NCBI RefSeq assembly: GCF_050859025.1
Contig: NZ_CP138200.1
Span: 4,278,001 to 4,342,000, forward strand
Direction: 5' to 3'
Source of the DNA: Wukongibacter sp050859025
Lineage (GTDB): Bacteria; Bacillota; Clostridia; Peptostreptococcales; Caminicellaceae
DNA length: 64,000 bases
Part shown: piece after piece, positions 45,051-53,299 of the stretch
Numbering within the stretch: position 1 is the first letter of the stretch
Layout of the letters: each line of letters opens with the position of its first letter
Made by a program: the position numbers and the translations under genes
The notes under the pieces: generated by a model
What the model saw: only the letters and a program-made list of their open reading frames with translations
Databases searched by the model: none
What the model was told of the DNA's origin: nothing

Positions 45051-45785
45051 TTAGTTAGTAATATTTTTACTTCTAAGAACTTGTATCATAAATTTGGGAA
45101 GTATGAGCATTCTTTTAAATCTCCAAGGCTCTCTAATCAATCTATAAAACCATTCAAGTCCTAAAACCCTAAAAAGCTTCGGTGCTCTTTTTACTGTTCC
45201 AGCCCAAATATCTATGCTTCCACCAACACCCATCGCAATCTTAACATTTAAATCTTTTCTATGATGATATATCCATTTCTCCTGCCTAGGTGCACCTAAA
45301 GCAACAAATAGAATATCAGGCGATACCTTGTTTATATTTTGTATAATTTTACTTTCTTCATTCTTATCAAAATATCCATTATTATATCCTTCTACTTGAA
45401 TATTAGAATATTTCTCTTTGATATTATTAACAGCCATTTCTGCTACTCCTGGTTTACCTCCAAGTATATATATGGACTTTCTTGAATAGTCGCAAAATTC
45501 AAGCATTTTTCCCATCAGATCTACTCCTGTTACCCTTTCAATCAGTCCTAGCTTATGTATCTTTGATGCAATAACCAGACCGATTCCATCGGGTATATTC
45601 ATATCCGATGACTTGAGAATTTCCCTAAGCTCTTCATCTTTCCTCGCAACCATAACAATTTCAGTATTAGGCGTACAAATAAATGAAAATACAGATCTAT
45701 CCAATAACTGCTTAAACCTCTCAAATGCACTTTCTAAGGTAACAATATCTATGGGTAAACCATACATTTTTATAGTTTTTCTCAT
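45051..45785 (-). CDS. WecG/TagA/CpsF family glycosyltransferase
   Basis: 244 residues with family motifs FICTPNTEIVMVARK, NIPDGIGLVIASK, LFVALGAPRQEKWIYHH and GVGGSIDIWAGTVKRAP. Members add N-acetylmannosamine or a related sugar to an undecaprenyl-linked acceptor in teichoic acid or wall polysaccharide synthesis. It is the last gene of the operon, 16 bases after csaB. TagA acts at the membrane through its C-terminal segment, seen here as the basic RFKRMLILPKF. Confidence 0.92.
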   Translation of the reverse strand: MRKTIKMYGLPIDIVTLESAFERFKQLLDRSVFSFICTPNTEIVMVARKDEELREILKSSDMNIPDGIGLVIASKIHKLGLIERVTGVDLMGKMLEFCDYSRKSIYILGGKPGVAEMAVNNIKEKYSNIQVEGYNNGYFDKNEESKIIQNINKVSPDILFVALGAPRQEKWIYHHRKDLNVKIAMGVGGSIDIWAGTVKRAPKLFRVLGLEWFYRLIREPWRFKRMLILPKFMIQVLRSKNITN

Positions 45786-45801
45786 TATTACACCCGCTTT
45801 A

Positions 45802-46881
45802 CTATAACATTCTGCTTAATATATCTCTATTTCTTTTAATCATTTCCTGTAGCTTTTCATTGATTTCACCAAGTTTTTTAGATTCATCATATCTTCTATC
45901 CCATAGATTATCAAACTCAATACAAAGATTAATATAATCTAATTGCTCTACCTTACCACCATTTTTTTGTTCTACCATTTGTAAGAAGGTTTGAACCTTT
46001 GGATCATACTCCAATCCTATCATAGGTATTTTTTTAATACAAGAAAATATTAGTGCATGTAATCTCATAGCAATCATGATATCTAGGGTTCCTATGATAC
46101 CTAGGATTTCCTCGGGGGGATATTCCTTTTTCAAAATATAACTCTCATTTTTCATTCCATCCATTATTTTTCTAGATATTTCATCATCTTTGGAGACTTG
46201 CATGGGTACAAATACCACGCTTAGTCCTTTACTTGCTATGTAATCTGCCAGACTAGTCATCGTTTTTATAAAACTTTCATCTATATACCAGGGCCTCACA
46301 GAAATTCCTACTAGAGGTTTATCCGTTGGAATGCATTCATTCTGCAAGATATCCATAGCCTTTTTTTTGTCAATTCCTTCTAAGGAAAAAGTTGAATCAA
46401 TAGTAACTTCAATCTGCTTTGTTACACCTATCTCTTCCATTAGTTTCTTTGATTTAGGATCCCTTAATACAATCCTATCTACCTTGTTTATTATTGTCTT
46501 AGCTAAATATCTATTATGTTTATTTCTAATTGGACCAAATCCATTGCAAAAAAATAATACGGACTTCTTAAAAAACTTTGCTATACTTATTATAGTTAAA
46601 TAATATAAAAGAGATCTGCTGCTTGTAACATCCTGTAGCAATGAACCTCCTCCACTAATAACTAAGTCTGAATTTTTAATGGCACTTAGTATATCTCTAA
46701 AACTATTCCTGCTCACACCATTTATTTTGTGGATGTTCTCAGTGTATTTAGTATTGTAGGACAGAGCACATATTTCTGTGGTGGAATCCTGCTCTCTAAT
46801 CATTTTCACAAGAGAGGATAAGATAGCTTCATCACCTAAATTTTTAAAACCATAATAACCAAAAATAAATACACGTTTCAT
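45802..46881 (-). CDS. csaB: Polysaccharide pyruvyl transferase CsaB
   Basis: 359 residues beginning RVFIFGYYGFKNLGDEAIL, the standard CsaB start, with ISGGGSLLQDVTSSRSL and IAMRLHALIFS. CsaB adds ketal-linked pyruvate to the secondary cell-wall polysaccharide, which then anchors SLH-domain proteins. No SLH protein is in this window. AAGGAAG precedes the ATG. Confidence 0.93.
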   Translation of the reverse strand: MKRVFIFGYYGFKNLGDEAILSSLVKMIREQDSTTEICALSYNTKYTENIHKINGVSRNSFRDILSAIKNSDLVISGGGSLLQDVTSSRSLLYYLTIISIAKFFKKSVLFFCNGFGPIRNKHNRYLAKTIINKVDRIVLRDPKSKKLMEEIGVTKQIEVTIDSTFSLEGIDKKKAMDILQNECIPTDKPLVGISVRPWYIDESFIKTMTSLADYIASKGLSVVFVPMQVSKDDEISRKIMDGMKNESYILKKEYPPEEILGIIGTLDIMIAMRLHALIFSCIKKIPMIGLEYDPKVQTFLQMVEQKNGGKVEQLDYINLCIEFDNLWDRRYDESKKLGEINEKLQEMIKRNRDILSRML

Positions 46882-46928
46882 ATTGTTCTTCCTTTCAAGG
46901 AATTATTTAAAACAACTACAGTTTTGGA

Positions 46929-47423
46929 CTAATATTCGATTCCCTCAATTACTGACTTAAATCTAATAAGTCTACTTTCAATCAGCATAGATCTTCCTAT
47001 TTGTATATCAACCTTTGATATCTTTATATCTCTATCGGTTATATTTGCTTTACATTTTAGAGTAACTCTCAGATCATATCTTTCGGGAACTTTACTATAT
47101 ATTACTTTACCATCCCTATCAGTTGTTTGCATTAGATGATCAGCTACTTCCACCTTTACCACTTCACCTAATGTGCTTTTTGTTTCTACATCCCTAAATA
47201 TATCTCCTTCTTTTACACTATTTACTGAGATATCCTTTATACCACTAACATTATAGGTAAGTAGCAACTCTCTATTAGCTTGGGACTGAAGAAGCTCTTT
47301 ACTATTTTCATTATTATCTAAAACGTAGAACTTTCCTACTAATAAGAGAACAACTAAAAATACCATTAAATCTAGGTAATTTATAATACCAAATATTTTA
47401 CCTTTGTTATCAATTATCTTCAA
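46929..47423 (-). CDS. DUF4330 family membrane-anchored protein, copy 1
   Basis: 164 residues: a short N-terminal cytoplasmic part (NKGKIFGIINYLDL), one transmembrane segment (MVFLVVLLLVGKFYVL) and an extracellular domain with KEGDIFRDVETKSTLGEVVKV. It is clearly paralogous to the protein at 50889-51371, with the same N-terminal motif and the same GDI-L-G-V layout. Function is unknown; its place among glycan genes suggests polymer assembly or export. It starts at TTG after GGGAG, 4 bases from the GT4 stop. Confidence 0.8.
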   Translation of the reverse strand: MKIIDNKGKIFGIINYLDLMVFLVVLLLVGKFYVLDNNENSKELLQSQANRELLLTYNVSGIKDISVNSVKEGDIFRDVETKSTLGEVVKVEVADHLMQTTDRDGKVIYSKVPERYDLRVTLKCKANITDRDIKISKVDIQIGRSMLIESRLIRFKSVIEGIEY

Positions 47424-47427
47424 ATTC

Positions 47428-48552
47428 TTACACTCCCTTTAATAGTTTATTATATATGTCCACAGTCTTTTTTACCATTGTTTGGATTGAAAATTGATTA
47501 ATAACAACTTCTCTACCAAGCTTGCCTAACTGAGCTCTCAATTTTTCGTTTTCTGGCTTACACAGATAGAATATTTCTTCCTTAAGTCTCTTAACATTTA
47601 TTTCGCTATTTGACGTTCTACCTGTAAAGTTATTACTAATAGCAGTCTCCATATTCCTTTCAGTCAATAATCCCATATATCCTTCTCCACCAGCCAATAT
47701 AACAGGTTTTTCACAGGACATGGCTTCTAGAGCAGTTCTAGACACACAAACGGTTAAATCAGCTAAAGATAGTATCTCTGGAATATCTGTGCGCTTTCCA
47801 AGCACATGAACCACTGTTTTATCATACTTAGAATTTATTTTATCAGCTTCTTCACAAACTCCCTTAAAATCATCACCATCGCCAACAATAATAAGCTCTA
47901 TTCCTTTATTTTCTTTAAAAATTTCATTTCCTGCTGCTATAACCATCTTAGCTAATTCTGCTAATGCTCCTGAAATTCTACTTATATATATTAGCTTCAA
48001 AGTATTTTCACTTAAGTTTAGTTCATTCTTTAATCCAATACTTTCCTCCTTAGGAGAGAACTTTATAATATCTATTCCATTAGGTATTATTGTAATCTTT
48101 TCTTCCTTAACATTAAAATTATTAATTAGATGCTCTTTAATATCTTCACTTATGCATATAACTTCCTTCCCCCAGAAAGAAGTATATTTGTAAATCAAAG
48201 AAGCATCAAATTTTGCATGGGCAGTAGTCATAAAAGGAATACTCCTAGACATCGATACAATTTTACTATTTAATGCTGGTATCCTTCCATGAGCGTGTAT
48301 AACTTCAACATCTTTTTCCTCTATGACACTAGATAAAACCTTTATAGACTTGCTGAGGCTTTTAATATCCTTCTTGTTTAAAGGTGCTTCATAGTGGTCT
48401 ATACCATCTCTAAATAATTCCTTAACATAAACCCCTCCTGCAGAAACGACAACAGGATTATGTCCCATTTTCTTCAATCCCTTTGCCAATTCTACTACAT
48501 GTGTCTCTGCGCCTCCAATATCCAGAGTCATTGAAGCTAATAAAACATTCAT
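47428..48552 (-). CDS. GT4 family glycosyltransferase
   Basis: A 374-residue GT-B enzyme. The N-terminal domain starts MNVLLASMTLDIGGAETHVV, typical of GT4; the C-terminal domain has VSRTALEAMSCEKPVILAGG, the nucleotide-sugar-binding EX7E-type region. It transfers a sugar in cell-surface polysaccharide synthesis; donor and acceptor are unknown. The ATG at 48552 follows GAGG; an in-frame extension to 48663 lacks family similarity. Confidence 0.9.
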   Translation of the reverse strand: MNVLLASMTLDIGGAETHVVELAKGLKKMGHNPVVVSAGGVYVKELFRDGIDHYEAPLNKKDIKSLSKSIKVLSSVIEEKDVEVIHAHGRIPALNSKIVSMSRSIPFMTTAHAKFDASLIYKYTSFWGKEVICISEDIKEHLINNFNVKEEKITIIPNGIDIIKFSPKEESIGLKNELNLSENTLKLIYISRISGALAELAKMVIAAGNEIFKENKGIELIIVGDGDDFKGVCEEADKINSKYDKTVVHVLGKRTDIPEILSLADLTVCVSRTALEAMSCEKPVILAGGEGYMGLLTERNMETAISNNFTGRTSNSEINVKRLKEEIFYLCKPENEKLRAQLGKLGREVVINQFSIQTMVKKTVDIYNKLLKGV

Positions 48553-48681
48553 TCTTATCATCCTCTTTGATTTATTCTTTTCTTCGTTAGTTATCAAATA
48601 GAGTTTAGGGACATCAATTCTCCCGTCTCTAGCTACCATTTCCCAATAAAAAATAGGCTGCATCGAGAGAATTTAAAATGG

Positions 48682-50004
48682 TTAACTCTCTTCACTATAT
48701 AGATTATACATACACAAATTCATGGCAATAATAAACCATAATACAAGTAAAATTTTTGGGTTATATAATACATGCTCTGCTAATCCATTCACTAATATCC
48801 CACTTAGAGAAGCTAAATAGGCAGCAGAAAAATATTTAATGAATTTGCTTTTAGTACTAATAATTGACTTAACTCCCATTTTGAATATAGATAGAATCAA
48901 TAATAGGAATAAAGCTATCCCTATAATTCCAAGTTCAATGGCTAACTGTAAATAGGTATTATGGGTATGATAGGGATCCATAGTTCTTATATAAAACGGG
49001 GAAATTTCTCGGAATGTCAGATATCCTATTCCAATTCCCGAGAACCAATAATCCTTTAAAATATCTATAGCCATATTCAACAGGTTAAATCTATAGAAAT
49101 TAGAGCTGTCTTTCAAGCTTCCAATAGTACTAATCCTCTGTAGTATTGAAGTTGGTAAGACAAAGAGAGAACCAATACCTACTGGTATTAGAAGTATTAT
49201 TTTTTTGAAATCAACCAATAAAATAAATACTACAATAGCAAATACTAGTCCAATCCAGCTTCCTCTAGAATAGGTTACACCATCACAAATCAAAATCAAA
49301 AGTGATGTTAGCCCAAAAAAAGCTTTCTTTATATAGTTGTCACCATGAAAAAATAGTGCTATAGATACTGGAAATGCCATAATTAAATATTCAGCTAATA
49401 TATTTGGATTTTCAAAAACTGAATAAACTCTTATCTTCACATCTGGATTTTGAGACATATCTACCCATCCACTTCCCATAGGTGCCCCGTTAAAGTATTG
49501 ATAAATACCATAAATGGACACAATAGCAGCTACGATTGTAAAAAACACATTTATTAAGTATATATCCTTATGACTTTTCTTACTATGAATTAACATAAAC
49601 AGTATCCCAATTGCCACTGAATGGATGATGAAGTCTCTAAAGCTTCCCTTCGGTGAAATTGATAGAAATGTATTGAAAACTATTGTAATAGTAAACAAGA
49701 GCAATAATAGGTTAGCCGGTGTAAATCTGAATCTGAACTGGCCCCTTCTTATAAAATCTACGCCACATGAAAAAATTACAACTATTCCCATAATCAAAGC
49801 GCTCATATCAGAAACGAACGGGATGCTCAATATGTATACTACCACAGCATATACTGGCTTTTTAATAATTAATCCCAGCATCGACAATGCTACAAGAATC
49901 TTTATAGTTTGTAAAACTTCAAAGTAGTAGGATAGCCCCCCTATTACTATACCTGCAGCAAGTCCAACCAATTTATATTTTGAATACGACCTTCCTTCAT
50001 TCAC
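48682..50004 (-). CDS. O-antigen ligase family membrane protein
   Basis: About 440 residues with roughly 11-12 membrane segments and a large loop near residue 340. Motifs seen are VFENPNILAEYLIMAFP, TYSRGSWIGLVFAI and YHTHNTYLQLAIELGIIG, the pattern of Wzy_C/RfaL-type polymerases and ligases. It probably polymerises or attaches the wall glycan made by the neighbouring enzymes. The GTG at 50004 has the best ribosome-site spacing; ATG at 50010 and GTG at 50013 are alternatives. Confidence 0.87.
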   Translation of the reverse strand: MNEGRSYSKYKLVGLAAGIVIGGLSYYFEVLQTIKILVALSMLGLIIKKPVYAVVVYILSIPFVSDMSALIMGIVVIFSCGVDFIRRGQFRFRFTPANLLLLLFTITIVFNTFLSISPKGSFRDFIIHSVAIGILFMLIHSKKSHKDIYLINVFFTIVAAIVSIYGIYQYFNGAPMGSGWVDMSQNPDVKIRVYSVFENPNILAEYLIMAFPVSIALFFHGDNYIKKAFFGLTSLLILICDGVTYSRGSWIGLVFAIVVFILLVDFKKIILLIPVGIGSLFVLPTSILQRISTIGSLKDSSNFYRFNLLNMAIDILKDYWFSGIGIGYLTFREISPFYIRTMDPYHTHNTYLQLAIELGIIGIALFLLLILSIFKMGVKSIISTKSKFIKYFSAAYLASLSGILVNGLAEHVLYNPKILLVLWFIIAMNLCMYNLYSEES

Positions 50005-50074
50005 AGACATCACTCCTAAGCTACGGACAAAGTTATTTCTAAGTTTTATATTATAATTTTAAATGGCCTTATTA

Positions 50075-50178
50075 TATAGAATGCACTTATAAATCTACAT
50101 TTTAATTTCTTAATATAGCCAAGATTTTGGGGATATTTGAGGGGTTAAAGATAAAAGCTTTATTTCTATTTCTATGTT
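50075..50178. repeat. Family A palindromic element, copy 3 (104 bp)
   Basis: Starts TATAGAATGCACTTATAAAT and ends TTTATTTCTATTTCTAT. More diverged than copies 1 and 2. It lies between the O-antigen-ligase-like gene and the next gene of the operon, so it would be part of the operon RNA. Confidence 0.65.
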
Positions 50179-50196
50179 TAATTGCTTTTAAAGCTA

Positions 50197-50757
50197 TTAA
50201 ACATAAAAAATATCTTCAAAAACTCTCTTTATCAAACTACTATTATACACCTTTTCAATATCAATAAAATATACATTAATTGCTAAAGTAATTATTATAA
50301 TACTAATATACATTTGGTCTAAGTAAAAGCTTCTATTCATTATACTAAATAAATTATAAGAAATAACTGCTCCAACAATTATTAGAGAAATTAGTTTGCC
50401 TATAACTTCACACTTACTACTTTTAATCCTAGCCTGTCTTTTTAAAATAAAGCTTCCCTGTACTCCCTTTTTGTAAATAGGATTCAAAGCTCCTAGGAGT
50501 TTTTGAAATAAACCTTCACTTTTCCCTACTAAAGAATGTCCAATGTAATTTTTTAAATTTCTATTTTCATTTATAAATAAACCATATATAAAGCTGTTAA
50601 CAAAAAACCTTCTCATTGTATTTGAAATCTCATTAATAATCTTACTAGTACAACTAAAGCCATAATATTTCTTTATAAACTCAAATATTCTTTTAAACAC
50701 CCTAACAATAATACTATGCTGCACAATATCAACCCCTAAATTAGACAGTACATTCAT
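50197..50757 (-). CDS. Hypothetical membrane protein in the glycan operon
   Basis: 186 residues, not recognised. The N-terminal two thirds is basic and likely cytoplasmic (FKRIFEFIKKYYGF); two hydrophobic segments lie near 122-142 and 152-170. No catalytic motif was seen. The ATG at 50757 has no ribosome site; a GTG at 50724 preceded by AGGGG would give 175 residues and may be the true start. Its location between two glycan genes suggests a role in the same process. Confidence 0.65.
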   Translation of the reverse strand: MNVLSNLGVDIVQHSIIVRVFKRIFEFIKKYYGFSCTSKIINEISNTMRRFFVNSFIYGLFINENRNLKNYIGHSLVGKSEGLFQKLLGALNPIYKKGVQGSFILKRQARIKSSKCEVIGKLISLIIVGAVISYNLFSIMNRSFYLDQMYISIIIITLAINVYFIDIEKVYNSSLIKRVFEDIFYV

Positions 50758-50766
50758 ATATTAAAT

Positions 50767-50870
50767 TATAGAGATTCAAATAAAATTATTAATTTATACA
50801 CATCGAAATCTTCAAAAAGCGTCGAGTACTTCTATATGCATAAATTAAATTCTGCTATATGAATTCTATA
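50767..50870. repeat. Family B/C-related palindromic element (104 bp)
   Basis: TATAGAGATTCAAATAAAA at one end and TATATGAATTCTATA at the other; arms TTAATTTATACACAT and ATGCATAAATTAAA pair. It lies between two genes of the polysaccharide operon. Confidence 0.7.
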
Positions 50871-50888
50871 TAGATAATCTAGTTAGTC

Positions 50889-51371
50889 CTAATATTCTAT
50901 ATTCGTCACTTTACAACTAAATACGTATAGATTAGATTTTAATCTGATCTCAGAACCAATATATAAAGGTTTTGTTGCTACTAGAATTCCCTTATCATCA
51001 ATTATAGCCATTGATTCAATTCTTATTTCTCCATCAAAGGAGCCTGGTATCTCTTTATATTCTACAGTACCATCTTTATTAACAACAAGCTCCTTATGAA
51101 CTTCTATAGTTTTACCTACGACCTTCCCAAACTCAGCTCCTCTAACTGAGTCAAATAGAATATCTCCTTCTTTGATTGCATTTATAAGGCCTTCCTTTTC
51201 TTCTTCAATCTCTATAGAAAGACTTATTTGTTGTTGGTCTTCGCTAGAAACGTTACGTAGGTTACTCAATTTATAAGCTCCACCAGCAATTAAAGCTCCC
51301 ATTATTAGTATTAAAGCCAAATCAATAATATTTATTTTCCCAAACAGCTTTCCTTTAGAATCTATAAGCAT
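50889..51371 (-). CDS. DUF4330 family membrane-anchored protein, copy 2
   Basis: 160 residues with the same plan as 46929-47423: SKGKLFGKINIIDLALI at the N-terminus, one transmembrane segment, then an extracellular domain with KEGDILFDSVRGAEFGKVVGK. The two copies flank the GT4 and ligase-like genes, so they may assemble together rather than being redundant. GGAGG precedes the ATG. Function is unknown. Confidence 0.8.
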   Translation of the reverse strand: MLIDSKGKLFGKINIIDLALILIMGALIAGGAYKLSNLRNVSSEDQQQISLSIEIEEEKEGLINAIKEGDILFDSVRGAEFGKVVGKTIEVHKELVVNKDGTVEYKEIPGSFDGEIRIESMAIIDDKGILVATKPLYIGSEIRLKSNLYVFSCKVTNIEY

Positions 51372-51462
51372 TATGTTTATCCTCCTTATATGTAAACTAA
51401 CAAAAACTACTAAAGTTACTTTCAGTCTTCTAAATCATTACCTTCAATTATTTTATGTATAT

Positions 51463-52050
51463 TTATTTAATAGTATATCCACCCTTTATCATAACATATG
51501 AGGATGTGGTTAATCTCATACCTCTCCCGTCATTTCTAGGTATAAGTATTAAGTGATTAAGAGGTACCTCTTCACCAGATTGAAGATCTTTACCAATCGT
51601 CAAGTCTGATACTCCTCCTTCTTGACTGGTAATAACGGTTGCCTTGCCAGAACGCCAAATCACTTCAGCACTTTCTCCAAAATATACAGTTTTTCCTTCT
51701 TCTATAAAAACAACTTTAAAAGTTCCAGTTGTTGCTGTTTCTGTATTATCTGAATTGCCTTGATTCAAACTCAAATTATCAACCTTGTCTCTCAATTCTT
51801 GAAGCTGGGAGTCTATATTATCTATCTTTGTATTAACCTCCGGGGTACTATTACTCAAGGTTTCAATATTTTGATTTATGTAATATTTCAATTGTTCTAA
51901 TCTTTTTTCAACATAGCTAAGGGTTACTATTGGGTCTTCCTCAGAACCTGGTTCCATGAATACGGCTCTACTGACTATCGAAATACTTCCTATTAATACA
52001 GATGTAGTAAATGCTATAAATAAGAACCTGCTAATTCTTTTCTTGTTCAT
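51463..52050 (-). CDS. Hypothetical exported coiled-coil protein, first gene of the glycan operon
   Basis: 195 residues: an N-terminal signal anchor (about 8-27), a coiled coil (about 40-95; VEKRLEQLKYYINQNIETL) and a small C-terminal beta-rich domain (about 105-195; FKVVFIEEGKTVYFGESAEV, LILIPRNDGRGM). Not recognised beyond that. It could be an extracellular scaffold for the glycan machinery. The ATG at 52050 follows AGGAGG; an upstream start at 52077 overlaps a repeat boundary. Confidence 0.7.
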   Translation of the reverse strand: MNKKRISRFLFIAFTTSVLIGSISIVSRAVFMEPGSEEDPIVTLSYVEKRLEQLKYYINQNIETLSNSTPEVNTKIDNIDSQLQELRDKVDNLSLNQGNSDNTETATTGTFKVVFIEEGKTVYFGESAEVIWRSGKATVITSQEGGVSDLTIGKDLQSGEEVPLNHLILIPRNDGRGMRLTTSSYVMIKGGYTIK

Positions 52051-52080
52051 GACTTTCCTCCTGAGTATAATATTCAATTA

Positions 52081-52184
52081 TATAGGGTTCAAATAGTAGA
52101 ACTTAATTTATACATGTACAAATACTCAGCGTTTCTGGGAGTTTTGAACATGTATAAATTAAAGTCTCTACTTGAATCCCTATA
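52081..52184. repeat. Family C palindromic element, copy 2 (104 bp)
   Basis: TATAGGGTTCAAATAGTAG at one end and CTACTTGAATCCCTATA at the other, with ACATGT-centred arms. It is nearly the reverse of 20482-20585 and abuts the family B copy at 52181, sharing TATA. Confidence 0.82.
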
Positions 52185-52286
52185 AAGAGTTCCAAGTAAA
52201 TCTTAATTTATATACATATCAAAATATCCGATGCTTCTAGGGATTTTTGATGTGTATAAATTAAAGTTTTGACTGAAATCTCTATA
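52181..52286. repeat. Family B palindromic element, copy 2 (106 bp)
   Basis: TATAAAGAGTTCCAAGTAAA at one end and GACTGAAATCTCTATA at the other. The core ATATCAAAATATCCGATG is shared with 17038-17141 and 55891-55985. The rest of the 52051-52437 gap holds the other repeat and the mazF terminator. Confidence 0.8.
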
Positions 52287-52402
52287 CGTCCATTTACATT
52301 TTAACATAAATACTTTAAATAAATATACTTCAATTTTTATTTTTAGAAATTATTAATAATTTATATACCAGAGCTTTACCTATTATTCCAAAAAATAATA
52401 AA

Positions 52403-52429
52403 CCCCTTATTATTCTTAATAATAAAGGG
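52403..52429 (-). terminator. Terminator of mazE-mazF
   Basis: CCCTTTATTATT and AATAATAAGGGG pair on the minus strand and are followed by TTTATTATTTTTT, 8 bases after the mazF stop. Confidence 0.82.
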
Positions 52430-52437
52430 CTCATATA

Positions 52438-52788
52438 TTATATTTCAATAAGTCCTAGACTTACCTTTAATCCTTCATTAACCTTATTCATAATTTCATC
52501 ATCAAGCTTACAAATTTTCTCAATAAACCTTCTTTTGTCTATGGTTCTAACTTGTTCAAGGAGAATAACAGAATCCTTAGGCAATCCATACTTTTTTCCG
52601 TTTATTTCAATATGTGTAGGAAGCTTTGCCTTATTAATCTGTGAAGTTATTGCGGCAATTATTACAGTTGGACTATATTTATTCCCAATATCGTTTTGAA
52701 CTATAAGTACTGGTCTTACTCCTCCTTGTTCTGAACCAATGACAGGACTGAGATCTGCATAAAATATGTCGCCTCTTCTAATAATCAA
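52438..52788 (-). CDS. mazF: Type II toxin, MazF/EndoA endoribonuclease
   Basis: 116 residues, the same length as Bacillus NdoA. MIIRRGDIFYADLSP and GSEQGGVRPVLIVQND are family landmarks, and the TSQINKAKLPTH and DSVILLEQVRTIDKRR segments complete the fold. It cuts RNA at a short specific sequence and is held by the antitoxin encoded just before it. The TTG at 52788 gives the conserved N-terminus, one base after the antitoxin stop; longer starts read through the antitoxin gene. Confidence 0.93.
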   Translation of the reverse strand: MIIRRGDIFYADLSPVIGSEQGGVRPVLIVQNDIGNKYSPTVIIAAITSQINKAKLPTHIEINGKKYGLPKDSVILLEQVRTIDKRRFIEKICKLDDEIMNKVNEGLKVSLGLIEI

Positions 52789-52789
52789 T

Positions 52790-53068
52790 CTACTCACACT
52801 CCGCAGCAAGTTCAGCCTCATATTTTTCAAGACAGCTTAAATCAACATCCATTCCCATTTCAGCATAAACTAAATTTATAGCTGCCATATCTTTGTACCC
52901 TTTTTTCATAGACTCTCTCATCTCCATTCTTTTTCTCTCCCTTAAATAGGCTTTCATGGCCTCTCTGATAAATTCACTTCTATTTCTTTTTTCTAATTTT
53001 ACTATGTAGTCAACTTCTTCAAGTAGTGAATCTGGGACACAGACCATTATTTTCTTTGTTTCGGCCAT
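52790..53068 (-). CDS. mazE: Type II antitoxin, MazE/EndoAI-like ribbon-helix-helix protein
   Basis: 92 residues with an N-terminal ribbon-helix-helix (KKIMVCVPDSLLEEVDYIV, RSEFIREAMKAYL) and a flexible C-terminal tail that would wrap the toxin. It binds MazF and its own promoter. GGAGG precedes the ATG at 53068; the in-frame ATG at 53119 adds unrelated residues. alr lies upstream, as in Bacillus. Confidence 0.9.
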   Translation of the reverse strand: MAETKKIMVCVPDSLLEEVDYIVKLEKRNRSEFIREAMKAYLRERKRMEMRESMKKGYKDMAAINLVYAEMGMDVDLSCLEKYEAELAAECE

Positions 53069-53299
53069 TTTGCACCTCCAAGAGAAATTATAAATGAATG
53101 GAAATATATTTTTTTGCATTATCCATAGATAACAACATTATATATCATTTAATATAAGTGTGTCAATCTACATAAAATTTTATTCAAATTTGTCCAATTT
53201 AGTTGATTTTCTCGCATCCTAACAGTCTTTTACACCTCTAATTTACAATTTTTACATACCTCTAACATAAAAAATCATTGTTATAGACCACTTTCTCTA

